Of a stretch of DNA of 64,000 nucleotides, positions 32,922 to 44,200 are shown piece after piece. The stretch is from Closterium sp. NIES-65 (taxonomy: Eukaryota; Streptophyta; Zygnematophyceae; Desmidiales; Closteriaceae): assembly GCA_948144175.1 (NCBI GenBank), contig CANXME010002317.1, forward strand, positions 372,001-436,000, in the 5' to 3' direction. The notes under the pieces were generated by a model. The model saw only the letters and a program-made list of their open reading frames with translations. It ran no database searches and was not told the origin of the DNA. Made by a program: the position numbers and the translations under genes. Each line of letters opens with the position of its first letter. The stretch's first letter is position 1.

Positions 32922-35900
32922 TCACAAGTCTACTTTGGGTGGGATTTGAAAGTCTGCTGGATGGAAACAGCACGGCTGCAGAGCTGCTTCTGCTGCTGCT
33001 GCTGCTGCTGGTGGGGGCCAGGTGGTAGGCTGCATTGCACTGCGTGTGCCACATGTGACCCCCCCAGCCTGTGTGCCAGGATGAGTGTTTGTGAACACAC
33101 CAACATGCACAGCAGCATGCACCACTGCTGCTGCTGATGCAAGCACCATGCCAGACTCATTCTCATCCTCCTCATCCTCTTCATCCTCCTCCCCACCCCA
33201 CACATCACTCCCCAGTTCCCCATCCCCGCCATACCCCACGTCACTGCCATACCCCGAGTCCCCTCCGCTCTGCCCCTCACTCCCCACCCGCCCGCTGCGC
33301 CTCTCCTCCCCCGCGCGCCCCTGCTCCTGCTCCCACGGCCCCTCCCTCGCCCACGCCCCGCCTCTCGCCCACTCTCTGCCCAGCGGCAGCGCCTCCCCCT
33401 CCACTATGCTCCTCGGCGTGCTCACCGCTGCTGTGGACCACCTGGGAGACAGATGCAGCAGAGGGGAATTAGAAAGCATGGCATAGGGGAAGGCAGAAAA
33501 GAGGGTACTGATTGGGGCAGCAGATGCGAGTGAGGAAAGGAACGGAAAGGAAAGGAAAGGAAGGGGAGGAAGGGGAGGAAGGGGAGGAAGGAAAAAGAGA
33601 GGGGAAGGGAGGGAGTGAACAGTGAAAGAAAAAGACGGGAAGAGGTGAAGGTGAGGAAAGGATAGGAAATGGAAGAAAAGGGAATTGGATGGAAGACATG
33701 GGAAGGGAAGGAAAGTAAAGGAAAGAGAATGAAAGGAGAGGGAAGTCTTAGATTTCAAGGTGTCCCTTTGCATTGCAAAGCACGTTTGGTAGTGCAGGGG
33801 ACAAGAAAAAGGAAGGAAGAGGACGACGGGAAAGCGAGTGAGGGGGACGAGCAGGAAATAGTGGGCACAGATGAGGAAATAGTGGGCACAGATGAGGAGA
33901 TAGTGGGCACAGATGAGGAAATAGTGGGCACAGATGAGGAAATAGTGGGCACAGATGAGGAAATAGTGGGCACAGATGAGGAAATAGTGGGCACAGATGA
34001 GGAAATAGTGGGCACAGATGAGGAGATACAAAGAGGGGGGGGGTCGGATGTGAGAGGAGGGGGAGAAGGTTGTGGCACAGACAAGGAAGAGAGGTGGGCA
34101 GTGACGTGTCCGCTAATGGGAGGAACGTATAAGTAAAAGTGAGACAAGTCAACATGTGGAGGGCTGTGAAGCTACCCCAACGACACCCCAATATGGCAAT
34201 GACACAGAAACACACTAATAAAAACCAGAGTAACCACTAGAGGACGTGGGAGGGAGGCATGATGAGGACATGCGAGCAAGATTGCAGTGCGCACCTCTCT
34301 CGTGCCCCTTGAGGCAGGTCAATCCCCGTGCTGCTGCTGCTCACATACCCCCCTCCTCCCGGCACCACCGCCACCTGCCAGCCCTCCTCCCACCCCTCCT
34401 CCACACCCCCCCTCTGCCTCCACCCATCCACACCCAACCCTCCCCCTCCACTTGCACCATTCCCCACGCGCCCACCACACCGGCCCGCACCACCCTGGGC
34501 TCCCCTGGCAGCAGCACTGCAGCGCCGGCTGCTGCTGCTGCTACGCCCCGCCTCCACCCGCTGCTGCCGTGCCGGCCTGACAGCCCCGCGCGGCCCATGC
34601 TGCTGCCGCGTGGGGCGGGACGAACCGGCAGGGCGCGAGTGGCCATAGTACAGCTCGCCACTCGCCCGGCTCACGTGCTTCCCGCTGCCCACCTGCCGCC
34701 CGCTGCTCCCACTGCTGCCGCCCTTGAATGCACCATCACCAGCAGGAGCAGCAGCGGGAAGGGCAGTAGGTGAGGTTAAGTGCGGTACGGGGGAGTGCCT
34801 GCCAGCATCAGAGCTCCTGCCCAGCTCGGAGTGAGGATGGGCGTCGGAGAGACGGTCGCGGTCAGAGAGGGAGGGGGAGGGCGGCACAGCAGCACGGTCA
34901 GACAGCAGGATAGTGGGGTCAGAGAGAATGGCAGCACTGGCGGAGGCGGAGAGGGAGAGGGAGGGAGCGAGGGGGTCGGAGGCACAGGAGGTGTCGCATG
35001 GGGCTGCAGCAGGGTCGCTGGTGTGGCCCCCTGTCACCGCCACTCCCACTCCGCCTTGCCATGCATGCACGCTGAAGCGCCGCCTCTTCCGAAGCTGCAC
35101 AATGGTGACGCCAGGGGGGAGAGGGGAGGATGTTAGCTTTCAGAGAACGCACATCATGATGGGCGGAGACATGTGCAAGCCTCACACTTGTTCCCACATT
35201 TCCTGCTTCTTTTCTTTAAGCATCACATGCCTTTCCGCTTTTCTTTGTTTTGTTTCTTTGTTGTTTTTTATTAATTTATTTTTTTGGCTGGGGGGGGGGG
35301 GGGGGGGGGGGGGGCTCACCTGCCTTCCCTGCCACCTTTCAGTCTCTTGATTGGCCTCACCTGCCTGCCCTCCTTCCATCGCCATGTACCCCGCCCTACC
35401 CCCACTGCCATCTGCCCAACACCCCTGCTTCCGCTGCCACCATCCTCCTCCGAGCTCTCACTCGCCTCCCCGCCCCCCCTCACAGCCATTCTGCACCCCG
35501 CCCACTCCGCCGCCCAACCTGTCTCCTCCGCCATCACCTCGCCTCCCCACACGCCCCACTCTCCCCCTCTGCCTGCCTCCCACCCACCCGCACCAGCTGT
35601 GCCTCTCTCCTCCTCCTCCTCACCTTCCTCCTCCTGCTCCTCCTCCTCTTCATCCCCCTCTCCCCCTTCCTCCACCTCAGCATGATAATCACTGCTGTCG
35701 CTCCCCCCATCTCCCCGAAACACCTCCCGTCCCGCCCTCTTGCGTCCACACACCTGCCTCGTCCCTGTCACTCCAACCACCATGCCGCCTGCCCCGCCAC
35801 TCTCCCGGCCTCTGTCCTCCCCCTCTGCTGTGCCGTGCCCCTTGCCGCTGCTGCCACTACCCACCGCCGCAACTCCCCCACCCAACCCACCCTCTCCACT

Positions 35901-37247
35901 CCCCCCACCCCTCTCTCTCCCTCCTCCTTCCAGAACCCCGCCTGCTCCCTCCCCTGCCACCCCCACTCTGTGCCTCCTCACCCCCCGCCTCCTCCATCTA
36001 GAAGCTTCCAAGTTGTTTCCCTCACCAGCTGGACCGTCCACGTCAGCAGCAGGAGCACCACGAGCAGCAAGCACAGCATCTCCCCCTGCCCCCGCCCCAC
36101 TACCTTCCCCTGCCTCCACTGCCTCATCCCTGCCCGCCCGCCCGCCCCCTCCCTCCCTCCACCCCTCTCCTCGCCCCTCGCCCTCCACATGCAACGCGGC
36201 CCTCTCCCCTCCCCCCCGCTCCATCTCCCCCCCACGGCCCTCCACCTCCTCGCTTCGCTTCCGCGCCTCTGCTCGCGCTGACAGCCCCCTCCGCCTTCCC
36301 ACCGCCCCACGCCTTGCTTTGGGTGGCCCCATGCTGCCTGCGTTTCCTTGGCCACCGTTGCCCCCACTGCCTCGGACCCATGCCTCACCACTCGTCGGTG
36401 CTGTCCCACCCGTGCCTACTTCACCTACCTCACCTGCCTCACGACTCTCGCATGCCAGCGTGCCGAATCCCACACGCCTGCTGCCAGGGCTGTGCGCCCA
36501 GCAGCCCTCGCCAGCACCACCACGTGCTCCCCCACCCCCACTCCCTTGCGCATACCCATGCCCATGCGCACTCAAAAGGCCATGCCCGTGCCCATGCGCA
36601 TGCCCATGCCTCCCTCCCCCACTGCCCGGCCGCACTGCTCGTCGGGCTGCCTGCTGCTCCAGCGCGTGCCAGCTCTCGTCCGAGCTGCCCCCGGACCACC
36701 CTGACACGCGCACGCCTCTGCCTCGGAAGCCCAACCGAGCCTCATGCTCCGGTTTGGCAAGCTCCGCCGCCCCGAGCCTGCCAGCTTTGGCGAAGGGGGA
36801 GGGCACTGCTGTGGCTGCTGCGGCGGGGGCGTGGGCGTGGGCCGGGGCGCTAAAGGTGGCGGCGCAGCGCCACGCCTTCCCGTGCACCTGTAGCGGTTGC
36901 GCCGCGCGCACCTCTTCACAGCTGCTCGCTCCTCGCCCCGCCGCGCCCCCGTCCTCTGTTTCCTCTGTCCAATCCTTCCCTTCCCCACGTCCGGCCTCCT
37001 CGCGATCATCCATGGCCCTCTCCGCCGCCGCCGCGGCAGTTCCGCGGGTCGCCCCTACAGCCTCCTCCTGCGCGCCCTCCGCCTGCCCGAACGGGCTCCA
37101 CGCGCCCAGGCGGTCCAGGCACGACGCCAGCTTCCGCTGCGCGCGCCGCCGGGCGGACGCCCGCCCGCGGTGAGTCGCGCGCGGGGCGGCGGCAAGGGGG
37201 TCCGCGGGCGGAGGAAGGGCGAAATCCACTGCCGCCGGTTGCGCCAT
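32922..37247 (-). CDS. Three-exon gene for a 1068-residue protein of unknown function
   Basis: Exons are 35,361-37,247, 34,295-35,094 and 32,922-33,441. The splice sites are CAG|GTGAGG to TTGTGCAG|CTTCGG (phase 0) and GAGAG|GTGCGC to TCTCCCAG|GTGG (phase 2), and the total is an exact number of codons. The protein starts MAQPAAVDFALPPPADP, then has a basic segment (RASARRRAQRKLASCLDRLG), long Gly/Ser/Ala/Arg-rich low-complexity stretches, an acidic run near 550-575, a basic start of exon 2 (LRKRRRFSVHAW), Ser/Asp-rich repeats, and near the C terminus an acidic DEEDEEDENES run. No catalytic domain was recognised. The pairing of basic and acidic disordered segments would suit a nuclear protein, but that is inference. 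Long plus-strand frames here are antisense GC artefacts. Confidence 0.55.
33540..33745. repeat. GGAA/GAAAG-rich microsatellite
   Basis: Purine-rich run of GGAAAGGAAAGG and GGAGGAAGGG units inside intron 2 of the unknown minus-strand gene. Confidence 0.7.
33860..34030. repeat. 21-bp minisatellite in an intron
   Basis: About eight copies of GATGAGGAAATAGTGGGCAC plus A, some with GAG for GAA. It lies within intron 2 (33,442-34,294) of the unknown minus-strand gene. It is open in several frames (EEIVGTD on plus), but this is a product of the 21-bp period. Confidence 0.85.
35290..35360 (-). repeat. Poly-G run (25) and a second copy of the exon-1 donor
   Basis: About 25 consecutive G (plus strand, 35,290-35,314) lie next to GAAGGCAG|GTGAGCC (minus), about 40 bp inside intron 1. 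This resembles the exon-1 end GGAGGGCAG|GTGAGGCC at 35,361. It is a small donor echo. Confidence 0.55.
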
Positions 37248-38501
37248 TGGGCGAGAGGGGCGGTGATGGAGGGACGGCGGGGCCTATCAGCGCGCGCGCG
37301 CTGAGGGCGCGCGTGGCCTGCTGGCGGAGCCAGCGACTCCTGGCGCGACCGCGACGCCCGGGCGCAACAGGCACGCGCGAGGGTCGTGCGCGCTTCAGTC
37401 GCGCGGCAACGCACCCCGTGCAGGAGCGAAAACTGCCGCCTCTGCTCTCGACAGTGCGGGTGTGATGACGAGAGAATCTTAATCCTAGAACGAGTAATTT
37501 GTGGGGCGTTATAACCCACCGCACTCCGCGCTGCAGTTGTTGATGCAAGCACGGGGCTCACTACGCTTGTAGCGGAGTTGAGATGTTAGCGCGTACTGAG
37601 ATATAAGTGCGTCAAGGAAGAGGTCTGACTTGACAAACTCAGCTACTCGTCAACTCAGACGCTCTGAAGGGCTTGTTCGAACAATCACCGTACTAAAACA
37701 AGTAGATTAATTTTTAAACCGCTCTGTACCATAGCTAACCCCCAAAATTTAATTTAGGAATTCGAACAGCTGGTTACCACCCGAGGTGACACGCTCTGAC
37801 ACAGATCACCTCACGCACCCAGCCACCCCCTATCTGAACCAAGTAACCACACTCTCGCCAAGCCCACGCGAATAGCCCACGCGCCACCCATACAGTGTGT
37901 TCGCTCGCGAAAGTGAGTGTTTTTGGCCCTCGATCTTGCGCGAAGGTCATTGCGATGTTTATTGCGAGCGAAGGTCGTGTGTTACTCACAGCTTCGCTTG
38001 ACAAGTTCGATCTGCCTAACGGATCCGCGAAGTACCTGAACAATTTTCAAACCAGTTGGGTCGTTTCGTAACTGTTGATTTTGGCCAATCAGAATCTCCA
38101 CCCCAAAAACCATGTTCGTGGGTGGCGAGGGTGTGCAAGGCCCAAACCGGGTTACCTGGTTTCTGGCGATTTCAACATCGAGAAACTTGAGCCATCACCT
38201 TTCAGGACCCCACATTGGTTGGGCTGCATGCCCAGTATCATGGTGCTGCAGCTCTTCCATTTTCGTACGTATTTGAACCGAACTACCCACCCTACCCAAC
38301 CGTTTCTCATTCCAGCAAAACATCTTCCCGTTGAGCTGTCAGCTAGACACGCAAAAAGAACATACAAAGATATCCGTTACCACCACCACCCAGCTCCAGC
38401 TATTCCCAGACCGCAGCCGTTTGACCTATCTTTGCAGAAGCGTTCTTTCCGCAGACATTACCTCGTGATACCTCAACTGCCAGTCTTATAGTTCAGGTAC
38501 C
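37248..38501. other. Divergent intergenic region
   Basis: Separates the unknown minus-strand gene from the F-box/LRR gene. GC-rich with CGCGCG words to about 37,430, AT-richer after that. Promoters of both genes are expected here, but no clear TATA box was found. A plus frame at 38,075-38,491 shows no family resemblance and is probably 5' leader. Confidence 0.4.
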
Positions 38502-41015
38502 ATGCCTCCCTCCTCGTACATCAACAACCTGTCAGATGACCTCCTCGTTTATATCTTCTGGCACTCCAAGAACGAAGTTCCACTTCGCCGCCAATCCAAA
38601 GACCTTAGACTTCATCCATCCGTTCACATCATGCGTCCACCAAGGTACTCCTCCGACAGCCCCTACGGCGACGACCTCAGCACCTTGGAAGAATTTTCGT
38701 CCCTGTCCTCCGTCCAGCGGAACGACGATACTACCACTGCTGCTACAAATACCAGTTATATTACTACACCGTTGTCAGCTCCTACCGTTCTCACAGATCC
38801 AGCCTACCACCTTCTCATCGCATCCGTTTGCAAGCGCTGGCGTCGCCTGGCTCGCCGTCAGGTCTCAATGCTCCTCGTGAAGGAAAACGTCGCCGTTTCA
38901 CTCCAAGATCTCACGGCTGCCATCACGTGCTTCCCGAACCTTTCTCATCTGCACCTCAGCGACAACAGCGTTGAGACCATCAGCGACGCATTTCTCGATT
39001 TCCTCGCTTCTGCGTGCCCTAAACTGGTGTCGCTGCACGTGGGGAGAGAGATCACGCTGACGGCGGAATATGAGCCTGAGGAGATGAACCTGGTGACCGA
39101 GGCTGGTTTGGACCGCTTCCTGCGTCGCTGCTCTCGGCTGCAGCACCTCTCGCTCTACTGCCTGCATCGCTACTGCAAGCTGCCGGATTCTCTCTCGCTC
39201 CTTACGAATCTACACACCCTCGCTCTCACCGAAGCCTCACCTCTCGAGGCTCCAGGGTTCACGAAATTGACTTCTCTTACCGCACTCTCCGTCGACATGA
39301 TTCCACAGCCTGAAGGTCTGAATTTTGCGAGCCTCACGCATCTCCCGGCGTTCACCACCCTCGCATTGTTCAACTACGCATGGCTGAAATTAGAAGTCGC
39401 CGGCTCTCAACCATTTTCATTCGCCCAGCTGCCCTGGCTGAAAGCGGTGGAGTTCGACGCGTTCAGTCCGCGATTCGAGTTTATGTTTCCCTCGGGAGTC
39501 TCCTTCAGCCGTCTCGAGCGGCTGCTTCTTAAAGGTAGCAGTGTCAGCGAGGTGGCACGTCTTCCTGATGACATTGGACAGCGGTTGCCACGCCTTCGGC
39601 ATCTGAGCTTGTGGGGATGGAATAATGTTCCCGAGCTGCCCGAACAGTTCGCTTCACTAAGCTGCCTGCGTGACCTGACTATTTTCTCATGCGACATTGT
39701 CAGCCTGCCCGAAAACTTTGGAGAGCTGCCCGCTTTGAAAGTGCTGACGCTGAACAGCCTGCCGATTACAAGTCTCCCAGATTCATTCTACCAGCTGACA
39801 ACTCTGGAAGCCCTCTATCTGTCTTATTGCAACGCAATCTTTGAGCTTCCTGCAAGGTTCGGCTTCCTCACCGCACTCAACTCCCTCTACATCCTCAACT
39901 CGCCGAACCTGAAGCTCCCAGACGACATAGGCTCACTCACCAACCTCCGCACCTTCCGTCTGAGAGAGAATTCCCCCCAGCAGCAGCTTCCATCCTCCTT
40001 CACGCAGCTGTCCTCCCTCACAATGCTCGAGCTCACCGAGTGTATGCTAGCAGAACTTCCAAAAGACTTGGGGAAGATGAGGAACCTGCGGGAGTTGACC
40101 GTCCAGTCTTGCTCCAAGATTCAGCAGCTTCCAGGTTCTCTCACTGACCTTGTCAATTTGAAGGTTCTGAAAGCTATGGACTGTGACAGCCTTACTGCAT
40201 TCCCCACCAGCTTGAGCAACCTTGCAAGGCTGAAAGAACTGGCTCTTGGCAAGCTCCCCCAGCTAGCACAAGTGTCAACATCCCTGCCCTGTTCCCTCGA
40301 GATGCTCTCCATAGGGAGCTCCCAGCGCCTCACCCCTCTGCTCGAGCTTCCTTCTCTGCCCAGGCTGAGAAGAATAACCTTAACAAGTGTTGGGATCATG
40401 TGTGGACTGGCTGTAGGCATGACCCTTCCGTCCCTGGAGCACTTAGAGCTGACGCTGGCTGGAGAGACAGAGGACCTTCCACTGCCTCTGGAACTTCTCT
40501 CAAACCTCCGCGGCTTGACTTTCCACAGCACTGGTTGCATGGAGAGGCTTCCAGAAGGGTTTGGTTCGGCATTGCGGCAGCTGAGGGGGTTGCAGATTCA
40601 CCAGGCTGCAGAATTGAAGGAGCTGACTGATAGTTTCACCGACCTTCAATCCCTGACCTTTGTTGAAATCCATGCACCTAAGCTTGCCTTTCTTCCGCAC
40701 GGCATCGGGGCGTTGTCTCGACTGCGCCAGCTGAATCTTGATAAGTGCTCATCGCTCACCCACCTCCCTGCTTCTCTCACCCAACTTTCCTGCCTTCATG
40801 CGTTGAATCTCCGCCGGCCTTCCAACTTTGGACAACTGAGCCGGCTTAAAGAGCTCAATCTGGACGGCTGCAGGCAGCTGGCTTCTCTGCCGGAGGACCT
40901 CTCCCAACTGAAGATGCTTCTCAGCTTGACTCATGAATGCTGTGACGAACTTGAAGCTCATTTTGAAGCTCAAGCTATGGAAAGAAGGTATGGGTTGTCT
41001 GCATACCACTCGTAG
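38502..41015 (+). CDS. F-box/leucine-rich-repeat protein (837 residues, no intron)
   Basis: Probable substrate-recognition subunit of an SCF ubiquitin ligase. The N terminus has two halves of an F-box: INNLSDDLLVYIFWHSKNE (7-25) and LLIASVCKRWRRLARR (104-119). They are separated by about 78 Ser/Thr-rich residues, unusual for a motif of about 45 residues. From about 140 to 820 there are leucine-rich repeats of the plant LxxLxxLxLxxC type (for example LPDSFYQLTTLEALYLSYC and LTDLVNLKVLKAMDCDSLTA). They resemble the LRRs of plant resistance proteins, but no NB-ARC or TIR domain is present. The frame is open from start to stop. The start was chosen because the F-box begins eight residues in. The C terminus follows the last repeat closely. 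The target is unknown. Confidence 0.88.
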   Translation: MPPSSYINNLSDDLLVYIFWHSKNEVPLRRQSKDLRLHPSVHIMRPPRYSSDSPYGDDLSTLEEFSSLSSVQRNDDTTTAATNTSYITTPLSAPTVLTDPAYHLLIASVCKRWRRLARRQVSMLLVKENVAVSLQDLTAAITCFPNLSHLHLSDNSVETISDAFLDFLASACPKLVSLHVGREITLTAEYEPEEMNLVTEAGLDRFLRRCSRLQHLSLYCLHRYCKLPDSLSLLTNLHTLALTEASPLEAPGFTKLTSLTALSVDMIPQPEGLNFASLTHLPAFTTLALFNYAWLKLEVAGSQPFSFAQLPWLKAVEFDAFSPRFEFMFPSGVSFSRLERLLLKGSSVSEVARLPDDIGQRLPRLRHLSLWGWNNVPELPEQFASLSCLRDLTIFSCDIVSLPENFGELPALKVLTLNSLPITSLPDSFYQLTTLEALYLSYCNAIFELPARFGFLTALNSLYILNSPNLKLPDDIGSLTNLRTFRLRENSPQQQLPSSFTQLSSLTMLELTECMLAELPKDLGKMRNLRELTVQSCSKIQQLPGSLTDLVNLKVLKAMDCDSLTAFPTSLSNLARLKELALGKLPQLAQVSTSLPCSLEMLSIGSSQRLTPLLELPSLPRLRRITLTSVGIMCGLAVGMTLPSLEHLELTLAGETEDLPLPLELLSNLRGLTFHSTGCMERLPEGFGSALRQLRGLQIHQAAELKELTDSFTDLQSLTFVEIHAPKLAFLPHGIGALSRLRQLNLDKCSSLTHLPASLTQLSCLHALNLRRPSNFGQLSRLKELNLDGCRQLASLPEDLSQLKMLLSLTHECCDELEAHFEAQAMERRYGLSAYHS

Positions 41016-41283
41016 TGGTTTTTAGTCAGGTGTCAAGCGGGGGGGTGGGGGGGGGGAGGAATGTTTAGATGCTACGGGAATGGCTGGATGTGTGCATCCC
41101 TGGTTGCTTGCTAATTGTAAACCTACTTGAGCTGTAAACATTGTCTTCTTCAAACGTGTTGTACCACTAAGGATGTATTTATTCCAAAACGAAATATTCC
41201 CTTACAGCCATGACAATGTGGCACGCTCACGCTGCACCACAATAACGCAGAACATGACTGCTGTGGGTACAAAGATTTGTATC
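41016..41283. other. Convergent 3' intergenic gap
   Basis: 268 bp between the stop codons of the F-box/LRR gene and the helicase gene. Contains a G-rich run at 41,038-41,060. Both 3' UTRs and polyadenylation sites must lie here or overlap. Confidence 0.6.
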
Positions 41284-44200
41284 TCAGCGTTTCTGCTTCT
41301 TCGTCCCCACAACCACTTCCCTCACGATGTCTCGCCACAACCCATCCACCACGCCCTCCTGCCCTGCCCGCACCCACGTCCTCACCTCCGCCCTCAGAAA
41401 CTCCCCATCACACTCCCACGCCGCCCTTAGCTTCCCCTTACTATCAACGGGCCCTCTCACATCCCCCCCTCCCCCACCACCACTCTCACCCTTCCCCCCT
41501 GCCCCCTTTCCCCCTCCCCTCACCCCCACCATCAGCCTATGCACCAAATCTCCTGCTCTCCTTTGCCCTAGCCCCTCCGGCCGCAGCAAGCTCGTAGGGT
41601 TACCAGCCAGCACCCCCTGTAACTGCTTCATCGCTCCCACCACCTGCCCCTGCAGCAGCGCGCACGCGAACACAGCTGCCCTCTCTCTGCTGCCTTCCAA
41701 GTCCACAGTGCACTGCGGCAGAGGCCACCGCTTAGGCCCATACACAGCCGCCACCGTCGCGAGAATGCGGTCCGAGGGGGGGTGGTATCGCGGCGGCGGA
41801 TCGGGGAGCGGCTTGGAGAGAGAGCAGAGCGCGGGGCAGGAGGAGGGGAGCCAGGCGGGGTCGACAGCCGTGGTGGTGACGAGGAAGGGGTGGGACTCGG
41901 TTTGAACGATCTCATTGAAGAGCAGCAGCGGCGGGGCGGAGCGGAAGGTGGCGCTGCGCGGGTGCAGCAGCACTGGCTCGTCCATGAACAGTGTCTCGTA
42001 CCGCACGGCACGTTTCGGCAGGGAGTGAGCGGCAACTGCAGCACCTGCTGCAGCTGATGGTTTGTCTCCTGGGGCCATTTTTCTCGCAAGGCGGTCAGGC
42101 CAGCCTGCTGCCAGGCCCCTTCGGATCAGCCCCTCCTCCCACTCCTTCAGCTGCGGCTCCACCCGGCCCTCCCCGGCTCCCGCTCTCCCCGCCCACATCT
42201 GCTCTCCACACTCCACCAGCAAAGTGAGAGGCACAGGTGCAGTGGGGCAGGAAGGAGCAGAGGGTGAGGAGGAGGAGAGGGCGTGGGAGAGGAAGGATTG
42301 CAGGAGGTGGGCGCGGGTGCCTGTGAGGAGCAGGCGGGAGAGCTGGTGGGCGAGCTGAGACATCTCCCTCATGCACCGCTCCCGCAGGTACAACCGCTGA
42401 CAGAACCGCTCCCCCGCTCCCCCCCACCCCCGTGCGCCCCCTTTGCCCCCGCTGCTTCTGCTCTCCTGTCCCCCCTTGCCCGCGCGGACAGCAGCATCGT
42501 AGGCTCGCAGGGCGTTGGCGGCCGTGATGGCGTCGCTGCTGCGACTCCAGAAGAGCGCATGCGCTGCCCGGCGACTCAACGGCCAGCCACCACCCTCTTT
42601 ACTCACGTCACTGCCACCACCACCACCCACACCTGCCCTCGCTTCTCCCTCTCCTCCCCGCCTGCCATCCTCCCCCTCTCCTCTCTGACCCATCACCTCC
42701 GCATCCCCGTGGCTGGCCGTGCCTTCCCCATCATCCCCTTTGCCCGCCGTGCCCGTGTCATCATGGCGCAGGAAAGGACTCTCCACGCTCATGGCCGCCA
42801 CCACCGCTATCGCATACCGCACCACCAGCGCACTCACCCTCCCCACCTCCCCCTCCCCCTCCACCTTCTCCCCCTCCCCCTCCCTTTTCTCCTCCACACC
42901 CACCTCCCTGTCTCTCTGATTCTGGCTGTTCTCACACCCCACGCCCCCACCCTCCTCGTCTGTGCCCCCTTCCATATACCTCCTCTTCCCTTTCCTACCC
43001 GCTCCCCCTCCCCTCCCGCCGTCCAAGCGCTCCCCCGCCTTTTCCCCTCCGTTCCCTGTTCTGCCGCCCATCAGATCTACCAGAGGAACCTTCCTGGCAG
43101 CTTCGAGCAGGATGGCTAGCAGGGTGCGTGCGTGGCGCGGGCTGATTGGCAGGCACGCCATGGCGCGACCCAAAGGGGTGATGGTGGGGGAGGGTGAGGC
43201 GGACGGGGAAGGGGAGGGGGAGACTGGTGGGGGGAGGGCGGAGAGGTGTTGCAGGCAGCGCAAGGCAGAGGCGAGGGAGTGGGGGTTGGGGGACGTGGGG
43301 AAGGGGAAGTTGAGAACCTGGGAGGCGTTGGGGGAGGTGGGGGGGGCAGAGGGTGGTGTGGTGGACGAAAAAGGGAGTGAGGGATACATTGGATTGGGAG
43401 GGTTTATGCAATGGGAATGGAATGGCCTGCAGTTTTATGCCCTCATGCCTCATTCCTCCCAAGGCCTAGACCACACCTTACCCATGCCCAAGGTTAGACC
43501 ACACCGTATCCATGCCCGCACCCTTCATATGGAACAGAGGCAGCAGGACTGAATCTGGTCTGATGCCCCATACTCTCATGCCCCATACCCTCATGCCTCA
43601 TAGCCCTTCGCCTCACCTTATGAATGCCCACACCCTTCCTCTCACCTTATCAATGCCCATGGCCTTCATCTGCAGCACCACGCCCTCAATGGGCGTCCTC
43701 TCGATCTCCGCCTGCCCAAACGCCTCAAACTGGTTGGCAAAAACCGCACTGGAAAAAAGTCTGTAGCACTGCCCCGGCCCTGTTCGCCCCGCCCTGCCCG
43801 CCCGCTGGTCCGCTGAGGCGCGCGAGATCCACTCCACTGTGAAGCGCGCCAAGCCCGCCCCCCCTGTGTGCTGCTTCACCTTGGCGCGCCCACTGTCCAC
43901 CACGTAGCGTATGCCTGGCAGCCAGAGGCAGGGAGGGATGGGGAAGGGGACGGAAGGAGATGATCCAACAACATACCCCACACGTGCAGGTGGGAGTGGT
44001 TCATGGAGGTAGCGGCGGTAACAGGCAGATATGAGGGTTGGGAGGAAGCGCATGTGAGGAGGAAGCAGCCTCAGCCCTAATAAGGCTAATGACTGTCTGA
44101 GGAAACATATATGGAACTGCAAGTGAAAGTAAAGGCGACAAAGAGCAAATTCCGACATTCTATGCCCGAATATCTGAAACGGAGAGAAACACTTGCTCAT

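Noticed and set aside
35250..37173. Long plus-strand Pro/Ser/Arg-rich frames
   Set aside because: Antisense to an exon of the three-exon minus-strand model, whose splice phases agree; composition is typical of GC-rich antisense frames.
38075..38491. 138-residue plus frame upstream of the F-box gene
   Set aside because: No recognisable motif or gene-like composition; more likely leader or intergenic sequence.
38502..41015. NBS-LRR disease-resistance gene
   Set aside because: LRRs are similar, but there is no NB-ARC or TIR domain and the N terminus has F-box halves.
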